A stretch of DNA of 12,629 nucleotides from CAYSCZ01 sp964429655. Lineage in GTDB: Bacteria; Bacteroidota; Bacteroidia; Cytophagales; Cyclobacteriaceae. The notes under the pieces were generated by a model. It saw only the letters and a program-made list of their open reading frames with translations. It was not told the DNA's origin and ran no database searches. The stretch is taken from NCBI GenBank assembly GCA_964429655.1, contig CAYSCZ010000080.1, positions 1-12,629 on the forward strand, read 5' to 3'. The position numbers and the translations under genes are program-made. Shown here in pieces: positions 1-8,041 of this stretch (within the stretch, counting starts at the first letter, position 1; each line of letters begins with the position of its first letter).

Positions 1-38
1 ATATCAAATCATTTCACATTTAACATTGTTTAGGTAAT

Positions 39-1088
39 GTGAAGCCTAAAACGATACAATCTAAATCAAACCTCCAGGAGCAACGGGCCATAGGGGATGA
101 ATTTTCTGATACACTATTTGACCTGGTTATAAAAAATAACTGGCACGGGATTCTTTTCGGATTGAAAGACAATCAACAGATTTTTCAAAAAGATCTTCCA
201 GAGCCTATAGCCGATTATTTCCAAAATTTATATGATCAGGCAAAAAGCATTGAAGTAGACGATATATATCCATTTTTTATGAAGTATAATCAGCAGATTA
301 TGGCGGTGCTGGGATTATATAGCTTACCTTATTGTTATGCTGCTGCAGATGGGGCTAAAGTGTTAATTAATTCTAAAAGGTTGGTTGATGATCCTGGAAG
401 GCGGCTTGCTGAAACATCATTATTCGTGTTGGATACATGCAGTAAGGATGCGTTTAGCAAAAGCGGAAAAGGTATTGTTGCCATTGGAAAAGTAAGATTA
501 ATGCATGCCATGGCAAGATATTATTGCAAGAAAGGTAATTGGAATTATGAATGGGGTGAACCTGTTAATCAGGAAGATATGGCCGGCACCAATATGGCTT
601 TCTCATTGATCACCCTTCGGGGATTGAAAAAATTAGGATACAAAATCACAAACAAAGAAGCCAATAACTTTATAGCATATTGGAATAAGGTGGGTTATTT
701 GCTTGGAATTAATGAAGAGTTGTTACCAAATGATTCAAAGGAAGCATATTTCTTAGAGAAATTTATAAGGGAAAGAAACTTTAAAGAATCTCAAGAGGGT
801 AAGGTTTTAACCAAAGCGCTGGTTGATTTTATTCAGGACCAGGAAGTGTTTAAGCAATTTCCCAAAATTGTAGAGAGTCTGATGGCTTACAACATGGGGC
901 CAAAACTGGGACCGCTACTGGGATTAAAAAATTATTACGGAGAAAGGATAATTTATTTGTTCTTTTCGTTTAACTTTTTAGATGCTGTCAATAAATATTT
1001 TAATAATTCTAATGCAAAACCCCTTGCATGGAATACTGCCATTGATACATATGTACCTAAGGGAACAGCTTATGCAATGAAACGCTAG
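39..1088 (+). CDS. Oxygenase MpaB / rubber-oxygenase (DUF2236) family protein
   Basis: A 349-aa protein of the DUF2236 family, which includes the latex-clearing protein Lcp and fungal MpaB; characterised members are b-type haem oxygenases. Family landmarks are GRRLAET (120-126), RLMHAMAR (153-160) and PVNQEDMAGTNMAFS (175-189). R122, T126 and H156 have the same spacing as Lcp Arg164, Thr168 and His198 (the proximal haem ligand), as I remember those numbers. The residue matching Lcp Lys167 is Glu125, so the distal haem pocket probably differs. There is no signal peptide, so it is probably cytoplasmic. The start is GTG: the overlapping ATG at 37 runs straight into TGA, an in-frame stop lies at 21-23, and the first in-frame ATG is residue 81. 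The next gene begins at the base after the stop codon, so the two are surely co-transcribed. The substrate is unknown. Family assignment is fairly sure; the reaction is inferred. Confidence 0.82.
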   Translation: MKPKTIQSKSNLQEQRAIGDEFSDTLFDLVIKNNWHGILFGLKDNQQIFQKDLPEPIADYFQNLYDQAKSIEVDDIYPFFMKYNQQIMAVLGLYSLPYCYAAADGAKVLINSKRLVDDPGRRLAETSLFVLDTCSKDAFSKSGKGIVAIGKVRLMHAMARYYCKKGNWNYEWGEPVNQEDMAGTNMAFSLITLRGLKKLGYKITNKEANNFIAYWNKVGYLLGINEELLPNDSKEAYFLEKFIRERNFKESQEGKVLTKALVDFIQDQEVFKQFPKIVESLMAYNMGPKLGPLLGLKNYYGERIIYLFFSFNFLDAVNKYFNNSNAKPLAWNTAIDTYVPKGTAYAMKR

Positions 1089-2249
1089 ATGAAACTCGGT
1101 TTATTTTTTTTATTTCTGCTCACATCATTTTTTACTGTTAACAGCCAATCATCAGAATTAAAACTGGCTAAGCAGTTCTACAACAATCAGAAATACAACA
1201 AAAGCATCCATCACCTTATGTTATTTTTAAATGATAATCCGAAAAATACCGACGCACTGTATTTAAGAGGTCTATGCTATGAACAAACTAATGATGCTCT
1301 TAAAGCTATAACTGACTATGAATTAATAACAAATATCAGCAATCAACATAGCGAGGCCTATTTAAATAAAGCGCTGCTTTACATGGACCTAAAAAATTAT
1401 GATCAGGCAATAAAGGATTTTAATCATTTATTATATAACCATGAAACAACAGAATCCACCAATGCAGTCTTCTTCAAATCGTCAGCTTTTGGTGGTGTCA
1501 CATCAATGCATAGCCTTTATGACTTCAAATGTGACATATTAAACCTTAGAGGATTATGTTATTTGAATATCTTAGATTTTGACAAGGCACTAGTGGATTT
1601 CAACAGGGCGCTTAGTATGGACTCCAATAATCCTGATTATTACATTAATCGTGGTCTAACTTATATGGAACTGGATAGTACCCTGATGTCTAGGCTCGAT
1701 TTCCAAAAAGCATTAAAGCTCCAACCTGACCATCAAGAAGCACTTTATAACCTCTCCTTGCTAGAAAACAAACCACTCAGTCAGGAATTATTTAATGAAT
1801 CATTCCCTTACAGTTATTCTAAGAGAGCCTATGAATTTTTTAAATCAGGTGAATATCAAAAAGCGCTGGAGGATTACAATAAAGCCCTTGAGATTGATCC
1901 GGCAAATGCATTGGATTATAACAACAGGGGATTGGTAAAAACTAGACTTGAAGATCTGGAAGGAGCAATATTAGATTTTAAGAAGTCTATTGAATTGAAT
2001 GCAAACCTTATCAAAAACTACCTTCACATCGGTAATGCTTATTTTGACCTTAAAGACTTCATCAACGCTGATCAATACTATGATTTGTACTTGTTATTTC
2101 ATAAAGAAAACCCAAAGGCATATTATAATGCCGGTTTATGTAAAGCTGAGCTAAATAAAATTGATGAAGCATGCAAATATTTTATAACAGCGGTAGAGCT
2201 TAAATTTAATGCAGCTAGTAAACCATTCAACCACTATTGTGAGAATTAG
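1089..2249 (+). CDS. Secreted tetratricopeptide-repeat (TPR) protein
   Basis: A 386-aa TPR protein with an N-terminal signal peptide (hydrophobic core about 3-16, probable cleavage near S19/Q20), so it should act in the periplasm or at the envelope. TPR-like helical pairs cover roughly 22-119 and 150-374, about nine units. Typical repeat signatures are AYLNKALLYMDLKNYDQAI (90-108), YYINRGLTYMELDS (184-197) and DYNNRGLVKTRLEDLEGAI (276-294). A non-TPR insert of about 30 residues (120-149) splits the array after the third repeat. No enzymatic domain is visible, so a scaffold or protein-binding role is inferred. The start ATG directly follows the TAG of the oxygenase gene, implying translational coupling. 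The 3' end may contain the -33 element of the promoter for the next gene. No specific partner can be named. Confidence 0.85.
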   Translation: MKLGLFFLFLLTSFFTVNSQSSELKLAKQFYNNQKYNKSIHHLMLFLNDNPKNTDALYLRGLCYEQTNDALKAITDYELITNISNQHSEAYLNKALLYMDLKNYDQAIKDFNHLLYNHETTESTNAVFFKSSAFGGVTSMHSLYDFKCDILNLRGLCYLNILDFDKALVDFNRALSMDSNNPDYYINRGLTYMELDSTLMSRLDFQKALKLQPDHQEALYNLSLLENKPLSQELFNESFPYSYSKRAYEFFKSGEYQKALEDYNKALEIDPANALDYNNRGLVKTRLEDLEGAILDFKKSIELNANLIKNYLHIGNAYFDLKDFINADQYYDLYLLFHKENPKAYYNAGLCKAELNKIDEACKYFITAVELKFNAASKPFNHYCEN

Positions 2250-2270
2250 CCATATAATTTGGTAATTTTG
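2237..2270 (+). promoter_or_regulatory. Candidate Bacteroidota-type promoter for the ACMSD gene
   Basis: TAATTTTG at 2263-2270 matches the Bacteroidota -7 consensus TAnnTTTG exactly. A TTG at 2237-2239, inside the end of the TPR gene, could serve as the -33 element with a 23-nt spacer, which is at the long end of the usual range. Transcription would start about 14-16 nt before the ATG at 2290. This suggests that the decarboxylase gene can be expressed separately from the two genes upstream. Confidence 0.4.
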
Positions 2271-2289
2271 AGTTTATTTCATTTTAAAT

Positions 2290-3306
2290 ATGGGCTATGA
2301 GGGTTTGAAAATTGATATGCATACCCACATCCTTCCTGAGAAACTTCCTAACTACTCAAAAAAGTTTGGTTATGAGGGATTTATAAACTTAATACACCAC
2401 AAAGCAGGTAAGGCTCGAATGATCCAGGGCGGTAGGTTTTTTAGGGAAATAAGTTCAAATTGTTGGGACCCGGTTCAGAGAATTGAGGAGTACAGGCAAT
2501 TCAATACGCAATACCAGGTGATCTGTACCGTGCCTGTTATGTTCAGCTATTGGGCAAAACCTTCTGATACACTAGAGCTATCTAAATACTTAAATGACCA
2601 TATTGCTTCCATAGTCGAGGGATATCCTAAAAACTACATGGGTTTAGGCACTGTTCCCATGCAAGATGTAAATCTTGCGATACAGGAACTGGAGAGGATC
2701 AAAGAACTTGGTTTATTGGGTGTTCAAATTGGATCAAATATCAATAATATAAACCTTAACGATCCACAATTTCATGATTTCTACGGGGCTTGTGAAGATT
2801 TAAGTGTGGCGATTTTGGTTCATCCCTGGGAGATGATGGGAAGTAAGGAGATCAAGAAATACTGGTTGCCATGGTTGGTAGGAATGCCTGCTGAAACCAC
2901 TCGGGCTTTATGTTCCATGATTTTTGGTGGAATATTCGAAAAATTCCCAAAATTGAGGGTTAATTTTTCACATGCCGGTGGCTCCTTTTTTGCTACATTG
3001 GGCAGAATTGAGCTTGGATTTAAATGTAGGCCCGACCTGGTAGCGGTAGATAATGATGTGTCACCGACTGTCTATAGAAATAAATTTTGGATAGACAGTA
3101 TCACTCACGATCCATCATATCTCGAATTTATACTTAGTAAAGTGGATTCTAATACAATCACATTAGGAAGTGATTATCCTTTTCCATTGGGGGATTTAAG
3201 TATTGGAAGAGAGATTGAAGCCATGAATTTAAGCATAAAGGACAAAGAAAACATTATGTACAAGTCATCTTTGTCCTGGCTTGGTATATCAAATTTAGAT
3301 AACTAA
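2290..3306 (+). CDS. ACMSD: 2-amino-3-carboxymuconate-6-semialdehyde decarboxylase (ACMSD)
   Basis: A 338-aa amidohydrolase-superfamily decarboxylase. ACMSD converts 2-amino-3-carboxymuconate 6-semialdehyde, made from 3-hydroxyanthranilate, to 2-aminomuconate semialdehyde. This diverts the kynurenine pathway from quinolinate/NAD towards complete tryptophan breakdown. Similarity to the human and Pseudomonas enzymes is obvious throughout, for example NCWDP (57-61), TVPVMFSYWAKP (80-91), YWLPWLVGMPAETT (191-204) and GSDYPFPLG (293-301). The predicted zinc site is complete: H11 and H13 (HTH), H178 (VHPW) and D295, plus catalytic H228 (SHAGG). The substrate-carboxylate arginines correspond to R52 and R239. 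Length equals that of known ACMSDs and there is no signal peptide, so it is cytoplasmic. It converges on the DUF4249 gene. No other tryptophan-degradation gene lies in the window, so its pathway partners must be elsewhere. Confidence 0.95.
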   Translation: MGYEGLKIDMHTHILPEKLPNYSKKFGYEGFINLIHHKAGKARMIQGGRFFREISSNCWDPVQRIEEYRQFNTQYQVICTVPVMFSYWAKPSDTLELSKYLNDHIASIVEGYPKNYMGLGTVPMQDVNLAIQELERIKELGLLGVQIGSNINNINLNDPQFHDFYGACEDLSVAILVHPWEMMGSKEIKKYWLPWLVGMPAETTRALCSMIFGGIFEKFPKLRVNFSHAGGSFFATLGRIELGFKCRPDLVAVDNDVSPTVYRNKFWIDSITHDPSYLEFILSKVDSNTITLGSDYPFPLGDLSIGREIEAMNLSIKDKENIMYKSSLSWLGISNLDN

Positions 3307-3461
3307 CACTCTACGATAGCTGAAACCTGTGATTGGTTAAATAGATCGAAATAGTTTTTTCTGCTTACATCATCAAATGTGAACTCCTTAACAGAAAAGT
3401 GTGCTACCTGTTTTTGATTTAATAGCCTCGAAAGGCCATTTGAAAGTTTATTCTTTTTCAT
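3303..3461 (-). CDS. Doubtful small ORF (52 aa) in the convergent gap
   Basis: The 234-nt gap between the ACMSD and DUF4249 genes holds nothing recognisable except this reading frame, which starts MKKNKLSNGLSRLLNQ and ends SAIVEC. It is rich in Lys, Asn, Ser and Phe, has no signal peptide and matches no family I know. Its ATG overlaps the end of a 30-codon stop-free stretch in frame with the DUF4249 gene, lying directly beyond that gene's TAA. There is no Shine-Dalgarno sequence, which is uninformative in Bacteroidota. It could be a small peptide gene, the decayed end of an older gene, or chance; a stop-free run of this length is not rare. The stop overlaps the last codons of the ACMSD gene on the other strand. 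Confidence 0.2.
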   Translation of the reverse strand: MKKNKLSNGLSRLLNQKQVAHFSVKEFTFDDVSRKNYFDLFNQSQVSAIVEC

Positions 3462-3540
3462 AACAGTTGGGCATTTCTATTTTTAACTCTTTAGTTAAGG
3501 CAACCATTCGATCATTAACCCCTAAAAAATTTTCATTATT

Positions 3541-4377
3541 TTATTCTACTTCCTTGTGAATACTTGAAAACGAGGAAGCGCCAAAATATCCAAGTACTAA
3601 TTCATCTTCATCTTCAGGGTTGAAAATATTTCCTCTTACCAGAACTGGTGTAGTGCCAGAAGATGTCCCCAAGGACGTGAGCTGATTTTTTATGATGGAT
3701 AAGTAATCAAATGCTGGCTTAGATAATGATAATTGTTCTATTCGTAGGTCGTCACCAGCCTCAAGTATAATATCGGGAAGTTCATTTTGAAAAATATTAC
3801 CATCTATAAATTGATCACTAATGAGTATAAGGTTCTCTGGATCACTTAGCAAGCTGTCATTTTCATAAATCATCCAACGATAAAAGTTTTCAATACCTCC
3901 GGGGTCATTAACGACACCTACAGGGAAAAATAACTCCAATTGATTTGTAGGGTCCTCTGGGTCTGGCTCGATAAATGATTCAAAAAAAATACTGTCAATT
4001 ATCGGAAGTGCATTTAAAGTTTCGGCATCAGAAAAATATTTCTTATCCTCTATATCGACATTTAAAATATATGAATCACCTATATTTCCAATAAAAGCGG
4101 AACTGTCAGATCTGTAGATGCCAGGTGTAACTTCCTCGAACATATATTGATTGTTGTGGTTATCAAATACCACAACATCAGCACCCTTCACTGCCGGATT
4201 AGATGCTTTATCATCAAAAGCATTTGTTCTTGTAATCCTGACCTCATAGCTGATTTTCTCATCAGTTATCCATCCGTTGATAATGATGTCATTGGAAGCG
4301 GGGGGCAAGTCAACTTCTACTGGCTCCACACATGATCCGGATAAAATAATAAGTGTCAGAAATAAAAATTTTCTCAA
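3541..4377 (-). CDS. DUF4249 family outer-membrane lipoprotein
   Basis: A 278-aa protein with a lipoprotein signal peptide ending LSGSC (Cys16), a relaxed lipobox of the kind common in Bacteroidota. The remainder fits DUF4249: an N-terminal NDIIINGWITDE segment (29-40), a beta-rich core, and the typical C-terminal NPEDEDELVLGYFGASS motif near the end. DUF4249 proteins are usually encoded next to a TonB-dependent receptor with a carboxypeptidase-regulatory domain, as here; a role as a surface accessory to the receptor is inferred. The start is TTG, overlapping the receptor's TGA stop by 4 nt (TTGA). An in-frame TAG lies two codons upstream, no ATG precedes the lipobox, and only a rare ATT would be an alternative. 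It is the last gene of the sigma-FecR-receptor operon. The ligand is unknown. Confidence 0.88.
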   Translation of the reverse strand: MRKFLFLTLIILSGSCVEPVEVDLPPASNDIIINGWITDEKISYEVRITRTNAFDDKASNPAVKGADVVVFDNHNNQYMFEEVTPGIYRSDSSAFIGNIGDSYILNVDIEDKKYFSDAETLNALPIIDSIFFESFIEPDPEDPTNQLELFFPVGVVNDPGGIENFYRWMIYENDSLLSDPENLILISDQFIDGNIFQNELPDIILEAGDDLRIEQLSLSKPAFDYLSIIKNQLTSLGTSSGTTPVLVRGNIFNPEDEDELVLGYFGASSFSSIHKEVE

Positions 4378-7007
4378 AATCTAAAATTATAGGTGACTGA
4401 TGGAATGATACTACCTAAAATGCTGTATTGTAAGACATCAGTCTCCGTGGGGTTTTCTTCGTCTTGTCTAAATAAAAACGAAAAGGCATTATTTCTGTCA
4501 TAAACATTGTAAATAGAGAAGGTCCAATAGTCTTCCTTCTTTTTTTTTGAGCCATTTTTTTTTATCTTATCTTTTTTACCTTCCAATCTAAAACTTAAAT
4601 CAAGCCTGTGGTAATCAGTTAAGCGGCCGTTGTTTCTTGACTCAAACTTTGGTACAATAAAATTTTCAAAATCAATCTTTCCACTTGGCAATGTTATGGG
4701 CCGACCCGTATTGTATATAAAATTTCCTGAAACACTCCATCGCTCTGAGATTTTATAAATACCGGTTATTGATAAATCATGCTTACGATCATTATTAGCA
4801 GGAAAAAATTCCCCGTTATTCACTTCTTCATTCGGAAATTGACTGTCTATCTGTATTTCTGATCTGGAGAAAGTGTAACTTATCCATCCGGTAAAGTTCG
4901 AAATAGATTTTTTCAAATAGAACTCCAATCCATAAGCCCTGCTTCTTCCATTTACTACTTCCGTTTCGATGGCGCGATTAAAAGAAAGGTTAGCCCCATC
5001 TTTAAATTCAATAATGTTATTTAACCGTTTATAATATCCTTCGATAGATAAGTCAAAACCGTTAAAGATTTTATTAAAAGCCATCGTAAGCTGATGGCTT
5101 TTTGTGGGAGGGATGTGTGTGTCACTAAGCTTCCAAATATCTGTCGGAGAGGGCGTCAATGTATTTGAAATTAAGGATATATATTGAAAATTTTTACTGT
5201 AACCCACTTTAAAAGCATTGCCTGGTTTTATTTTATAATTTAAAGACAGCCGGGGTTCGATACCTGAATAATGTTTTGATACCTCCCATGAATTAAATTG
5301 CAGCGTATCAATAATTTTTTCAATACTTCTAGGTTCATCAGCACTGTATACAAATACATTTCTTTTTCCTAATGCCATCAATCCTGAAAACCTGACACCG
5401 TAGTTCAGAAGCAATTTATCCCTGTAGTTATATTCATTGCTGGCATACAATGCATATTCTAATGCATGCTCTGTCTGTAATCTCACCGTATTAGTGGATA
5501 TACTTTCCGATAATGGTAACCGATCTCCTGGTTTAAACCTATGAAAGATACCGCTGATGCCCAGATGAATACTATTATTTGGGGATGCGAAAATACTATG
5601 ATCTGCTTTAACAGCATAATCATTGATTCTTGATGTAGATGTAAAACTACCCGCCTCCCGCGGATCGGTAACCTTCGTGGTATAATTACTGAAGTAGCTG
5701 GTAACGTTGGTGAAGTGTTTGGGTGTGTGTATATGAGACCATTGCAGAGATGCCACCCGGTTTCCCCAGACATTAGTTTCGCCAAACCCAATCCTGTTCT
5801 TGTCGTTACCGAAATATGCCGAAAAGGAGAGATCATTTTTCTTATCAAAATCAAAAAATAGCTTGGTGTTGAAGTCCTGAAAAATAGCGCGGCTATTGCT
5901 TATCTCCCGGTCGTTGAATAGCCTCAATCCTAAATCGAGGTATGAGCTGCGCCCCGACATTAAAAAAGAGCTATTCTCTTTTTTTATTGGGCCTTCTACC
6001 GTGAGTTTTCCGGATGCAAACCCAATACCTCCACTGACTTTAAGTTCTTTATCGTTTCCTTTTCTTTGTCTAACATGCACCAATCCCGAAGTTCTGCCAC
6101 CATTGCTGGAAGGAAAATTACCCTTATATATTTTGGCTTTACTTATTATTTCAGGATTGAATATAGAGATAAGCCCATAAAAGTGATTGACATTGTATAA
6201 TACTGCATCATCCAGCAGAATTAAATTTTCATCGACACCTCCACCACGTATATTTAAACCCTCAGCATCTTCTCCAAGGTTTGTTACGCCCGGTAATGTT
6301 AAGGCACCTTGAAGAACATCAACTTCCCCTAAAAAATATGGAATGTCAGATAATAATTTATCATCGAGAATATTTATACCTGGAATAACTGCCGATAAGC
6401 CAGCCTCATAGTCATAAGAAGATACCAGGACCTCTTCTAACTTTGTATTCTTCGGTGTTAATGAAACTTCCATTCTCTGATTACCATTCAGATCAAGATC
6501 AATTGTTTGACTTAGGTAACCCACATGAGAAAATTGTATTTTATGTTGTCCTTTTGGGAGTGTAATTGAAAAAAAGCCATAGTCGTTAGAAGTAGTACCC
6601 TGCCGTGTATTTTGCACTGAAATATTAGCACCGATCAAAAGTTGTCCGCTCACTCCATCGTTGACTTTTCCACTGAAGGTATATCTAAGACTACGCCTTT
6701 TTTTTGATGGGATGATTATAACCCGCTTACCCATTAACTTATAATCAAGAAACTCATTATTTATGATCTTGTCCAGAATTGATTTTAAGCTTTCCTTATC
6801 ATCCAGATAGATGATTTTGTCAGCAGGAATAAGATTCGCACTATATGAAATTGGGATGTTATAATCCCTTATTAATGTAGTCAATAGTTTTTGGGAGGAC
6901 TGACTTTTTATTTCCAGGTTTACGATTCTGGTGAGCACATCCTGTGATAACGCTATATGGCTAAAAAAAAGGAATAAAAGGCATATTATTTTCAATAATC
7001 TTAACAC
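4374..7007 (-). CDS. TonB-dependent receptor with FecA-like STN signalling domain
   Basis: An 877-aa outer-membrane receptor. In order: signal peptide (1-21, ALS|QD); STN/secretin-TonB short domain (about 27-100), which in FecA-type receptors contacts the anti-sigma factor; carboxypeptidase-regulatory-like beta-sandwich (about 110-185, SGKV...GANISVQNTRQGT...DYGFFSITL); plug (about 215-315, with GEVDVLQGALTLPGV and LNIRGGGVDENLILLDD); then a 22-strand-type barrel ending in the C-terminal aromatic motif NFRF. It imports an unknown ligand with TonB energy and signals its presence inward. There is no SusC/SusD pairing; the partner is the DUF4249 lipoprotein. The start is GTG, 42 nt after the FecR-like gene. 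A lysine-rich stretch (about 813-836) in a late barrel loop is encoded by two A9 tracts. The frame is intact in this copy. Confidence 0.93.
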   Translation of the reverse strand: MLRLLKIICLLFLFFSHIALSQDVLTRIVNLEIKSQSSQKLLTTLIRDYNIPISYSANLIPADKIIYLDDKESLKSILDKIINNEFLDYKLMGKRVIIIPSKKRRSLRYTFSGKVNDGVSGQLLIGANISVQNTRQGTTSNDYGFFSITLPKGQHKIQFSHVGYLSQTIDLDLNGNQRMEVSLTPKNTKLEEVLVSSYDYEAGLSAVIPGINILDDKLLSDIPYFLGEVDVLQGALTLPGVTNLGEDAEGLNIRGGGVDENLILLDDAVLYNVNHFYGLISIFNPEIISKAKIYKGNFPSSNGGRTSGLVHVRQRKGNDKELKVSGGIGFASGKLTVEGPIKKENSSFLMSGRSSYLDLGLRLFNDREISNSRAIFQDFNTKLFFDFDKKNDLSFSAYFGNDKNRIGFGETNVWGNRVASLQWSHIHTPKHFTNVTSYFSNYTTKVTDPREAGSFTSTSRINDYAVKADHSIFASPNNSIHLGISGIFHRFKPGDRLPLSESISTNTVRLQTEHALEYALYASNEYNYRDKLLLNYGVRFSGLMALGKRNVFVYSADEPRSIEKIIDTLQFNSWEVSKHYSGIEPRLSLNYKIKPGNAFKVGYSKNFQYISLISNTLTPSPTDIWKLSDTHIPPTKSHQLTMAFNKIFNGFDLSIEGYYKRLNNIIEFKDGANLSFNRAIETEVVNGRSRAYGLEFYLKKSISNFTGWISYTFSRSEIQIDSQFPNEEVNNGEFFPANNDRKHDLSITGIYKISERWSVSGNFIYNTGRPITLPSGKIDFENFIVPKFESRNNGRLTDYHRLDLSFRLEGKKDKIKKNGSKKKKEDYWTFSIYNVYDRNNAFSFLFRQDEENPTETDVLQYSILGSIIPSVTYNFRF
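4540..4563 (-). repeat. Two A9 homopolymer tracts inside the receptor gene
   Basis: On the coding strand two runs of nine adenines lie 6 nt apart (complement of T runs at 4555-4563 and 4540-4548). They encode IKKNGSKKKK in a lysine-rich barrel loop near the C-terminus. Runs this long are prone to replication or transcription slippage. A one-base change would frameshift the last roughly 50 residues, including the final barrel strands and terminal Phe, and so switch the receptor off. Whether this happens cannot be told from one sequence. Confidence 0.55.
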
Positions 7008-7049
7008 AAATTCTTTTTGCGTAAAGATAAAAGCAGTTAGTGGATTTTC

Positions 7050-7985
7050 TTAATTACATCCTTTTCCGTAGATGTAGTACTGATCTTGCTTTTTTTGATA
7101 GCTACCGCCCAATACTGAAGTTATAACCTTCAAGATTTCTTTCAGGTCCCGTTTAATGAATTCAGAAGTAATCAGACATTTCTTCAGATCTTCATTTACG
7201 ATTTTTATCTCAACCTGAAAGTGATTTGATAATTGTATAGCAACTTCTTGCAGCGGGGTGTTTTCAAAGATGAATTTTCCATTTATCCAGGATAATGTAT
7301 TCACATCTGTTTTTTGCTTTTTCATACTTCTACGGATGGAATCAAAAATTATACTTTCATCATTCTTCAATAATGCATCGAGTGGGCCGCTTTTGAACTG
7401 GACTATCCCGGATATCACCGATAATTTAACTTCGGAACATTGTGGAAAAGCATTCAGGTTAAATTTTGTGCCGACTACTTTAACTTCAGATTCTTTTGTA
7501 GTGATTATAAAGGGTGAATTATCATCCGGGGTTACTTCAAAATATCCTTCTCCGGCCAGGGATAATGTCCTTTTTTGTTCAAAATCATCAAAGAATTTTA
7601 CTGAACTATTCCTGTTTAACCAAAGCTCAGAACCGTCTGGTAGGGTAAAATTTTTTGCTGTATCTGAGGTAGTTAATTTTATTACTTTTCTCTCATCAGA
7701 AAGATCAATAAAAAAGATTACAAGGCCCAGTAGTAAGATTATTGAAGCGGCTGCATACCACCATCTACCGGAATTATTTTTTGAAATTTTAGTATTCACA
7801 GTATCCCAGGCCCTCTCGGTGTTGGGTTCAAAAGGAGGCATATCACTGAGTAAGTATATTTTTTCTATGTCTTGCTTACTCAATTGTTCCTCATCAGTTG
7901 TTTGATAATATGCTTCCAACGGGGAAAATTCTTTGCCCTGGCATAGATCTTGAAAAAAGTCAATAGGAAGCTTTCTTTCTTTCAT
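7050..7985 (-). CDS. FecR-family anti-sigma factor (FecR domain plus DUF4974)
   Basis: A 311-aa inner-membrane regulator. The cytoplasmic N-terminal part (1-74) would hold the sigma factor. One membrane helix follows (about 76-95, WWYAAASIILLLGLVIFF), then a periplasmic FecR domain (about 105-200) with the signatures LPDGSELWLNRNSSVKF, LAGEGYFEV and VVGTKFNL, then a C-terminal DUF4974 domain (about 232-305, SWINGKFIFENTPLQEVA) that should contact the receptor's STN domain. It lies between its sigma factor (56-nt gap) and its receptor (42-nt gap), the usual Bacteroidota order, and should relay receptor occupancy across the periplasm. The ATG start is unambiguous, and length and domain order are normal. 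Confidence 0.93.
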   Translation of the reverse strand: MKERKLPIDFFQDLCQGKEFSPLEAYYQTTDEEQLSKQDIEKIYLLSDMPPFEPNTERAWDTVNTKISKNNSGRWWYAAASIILLLGLVIFFIDLSDERKVIKLTTSDTAKNFTLPDGSELWLNRNSSVKFFDDFEQKRTLSLAGEGYFEVTPDDNSPFIITTKESEVKVVGTKFNLNAFPQCSEVKLSVISGIVQFKSGPLDALLKNDESIIFDSIRRSMKKQKTDVNTLSWINGKFIFENTPLQEVAIQLSNHFQVEIKIVNEDLKKCLITSEFIKRDLKEILKVITSVLGGSYQKKQDQYYIYGKGCN

Positions 7986-8041
7986 GTATTATAAAGGTCA
8001 ACAATAAATTACCCAACCCCTAAAGATTGATTAAAATAAAT

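Noticed and set aside
1..38. Possible 3' end of an upstream gene (frame ending TAG at 31-33 or TAA at 35-37).
   Set aside because: Only about ten codons are visible and two frames are equally plausible, so no gene can be supported.
3483..3498. Perfect 6-bp inverted repeat TTAACT-CTTT-AGTTAA in the convergent gap, a possible terminator.
   Set aside because: The stem is short and AT-rich, with no T-tract following in either direction.
5483..5854. 123-codon frame within the TonB-receptor gene on the same strand.
   Set aside because: It is an out-of-frame shadow of the barrel region; the barrel frame is continuous through it.
7022..7029. TATCTTTA on the minus strand, one mismatch from the -7 consensus, 15 nt before the receptor start.
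   Set aside because: The last base is wrong and no TTG lies at the -33 distance; the gene is adequately explained as part of the sigma-FecR operon.
7258..7905. Long open frame (215 codons) on the plus strand opposite the FecR-like gene.
   Set aside because: It lies entirely antisense to a gene with clear FecR and DUF4974 domains and its translation resembles no protein; it is a shadow frame.
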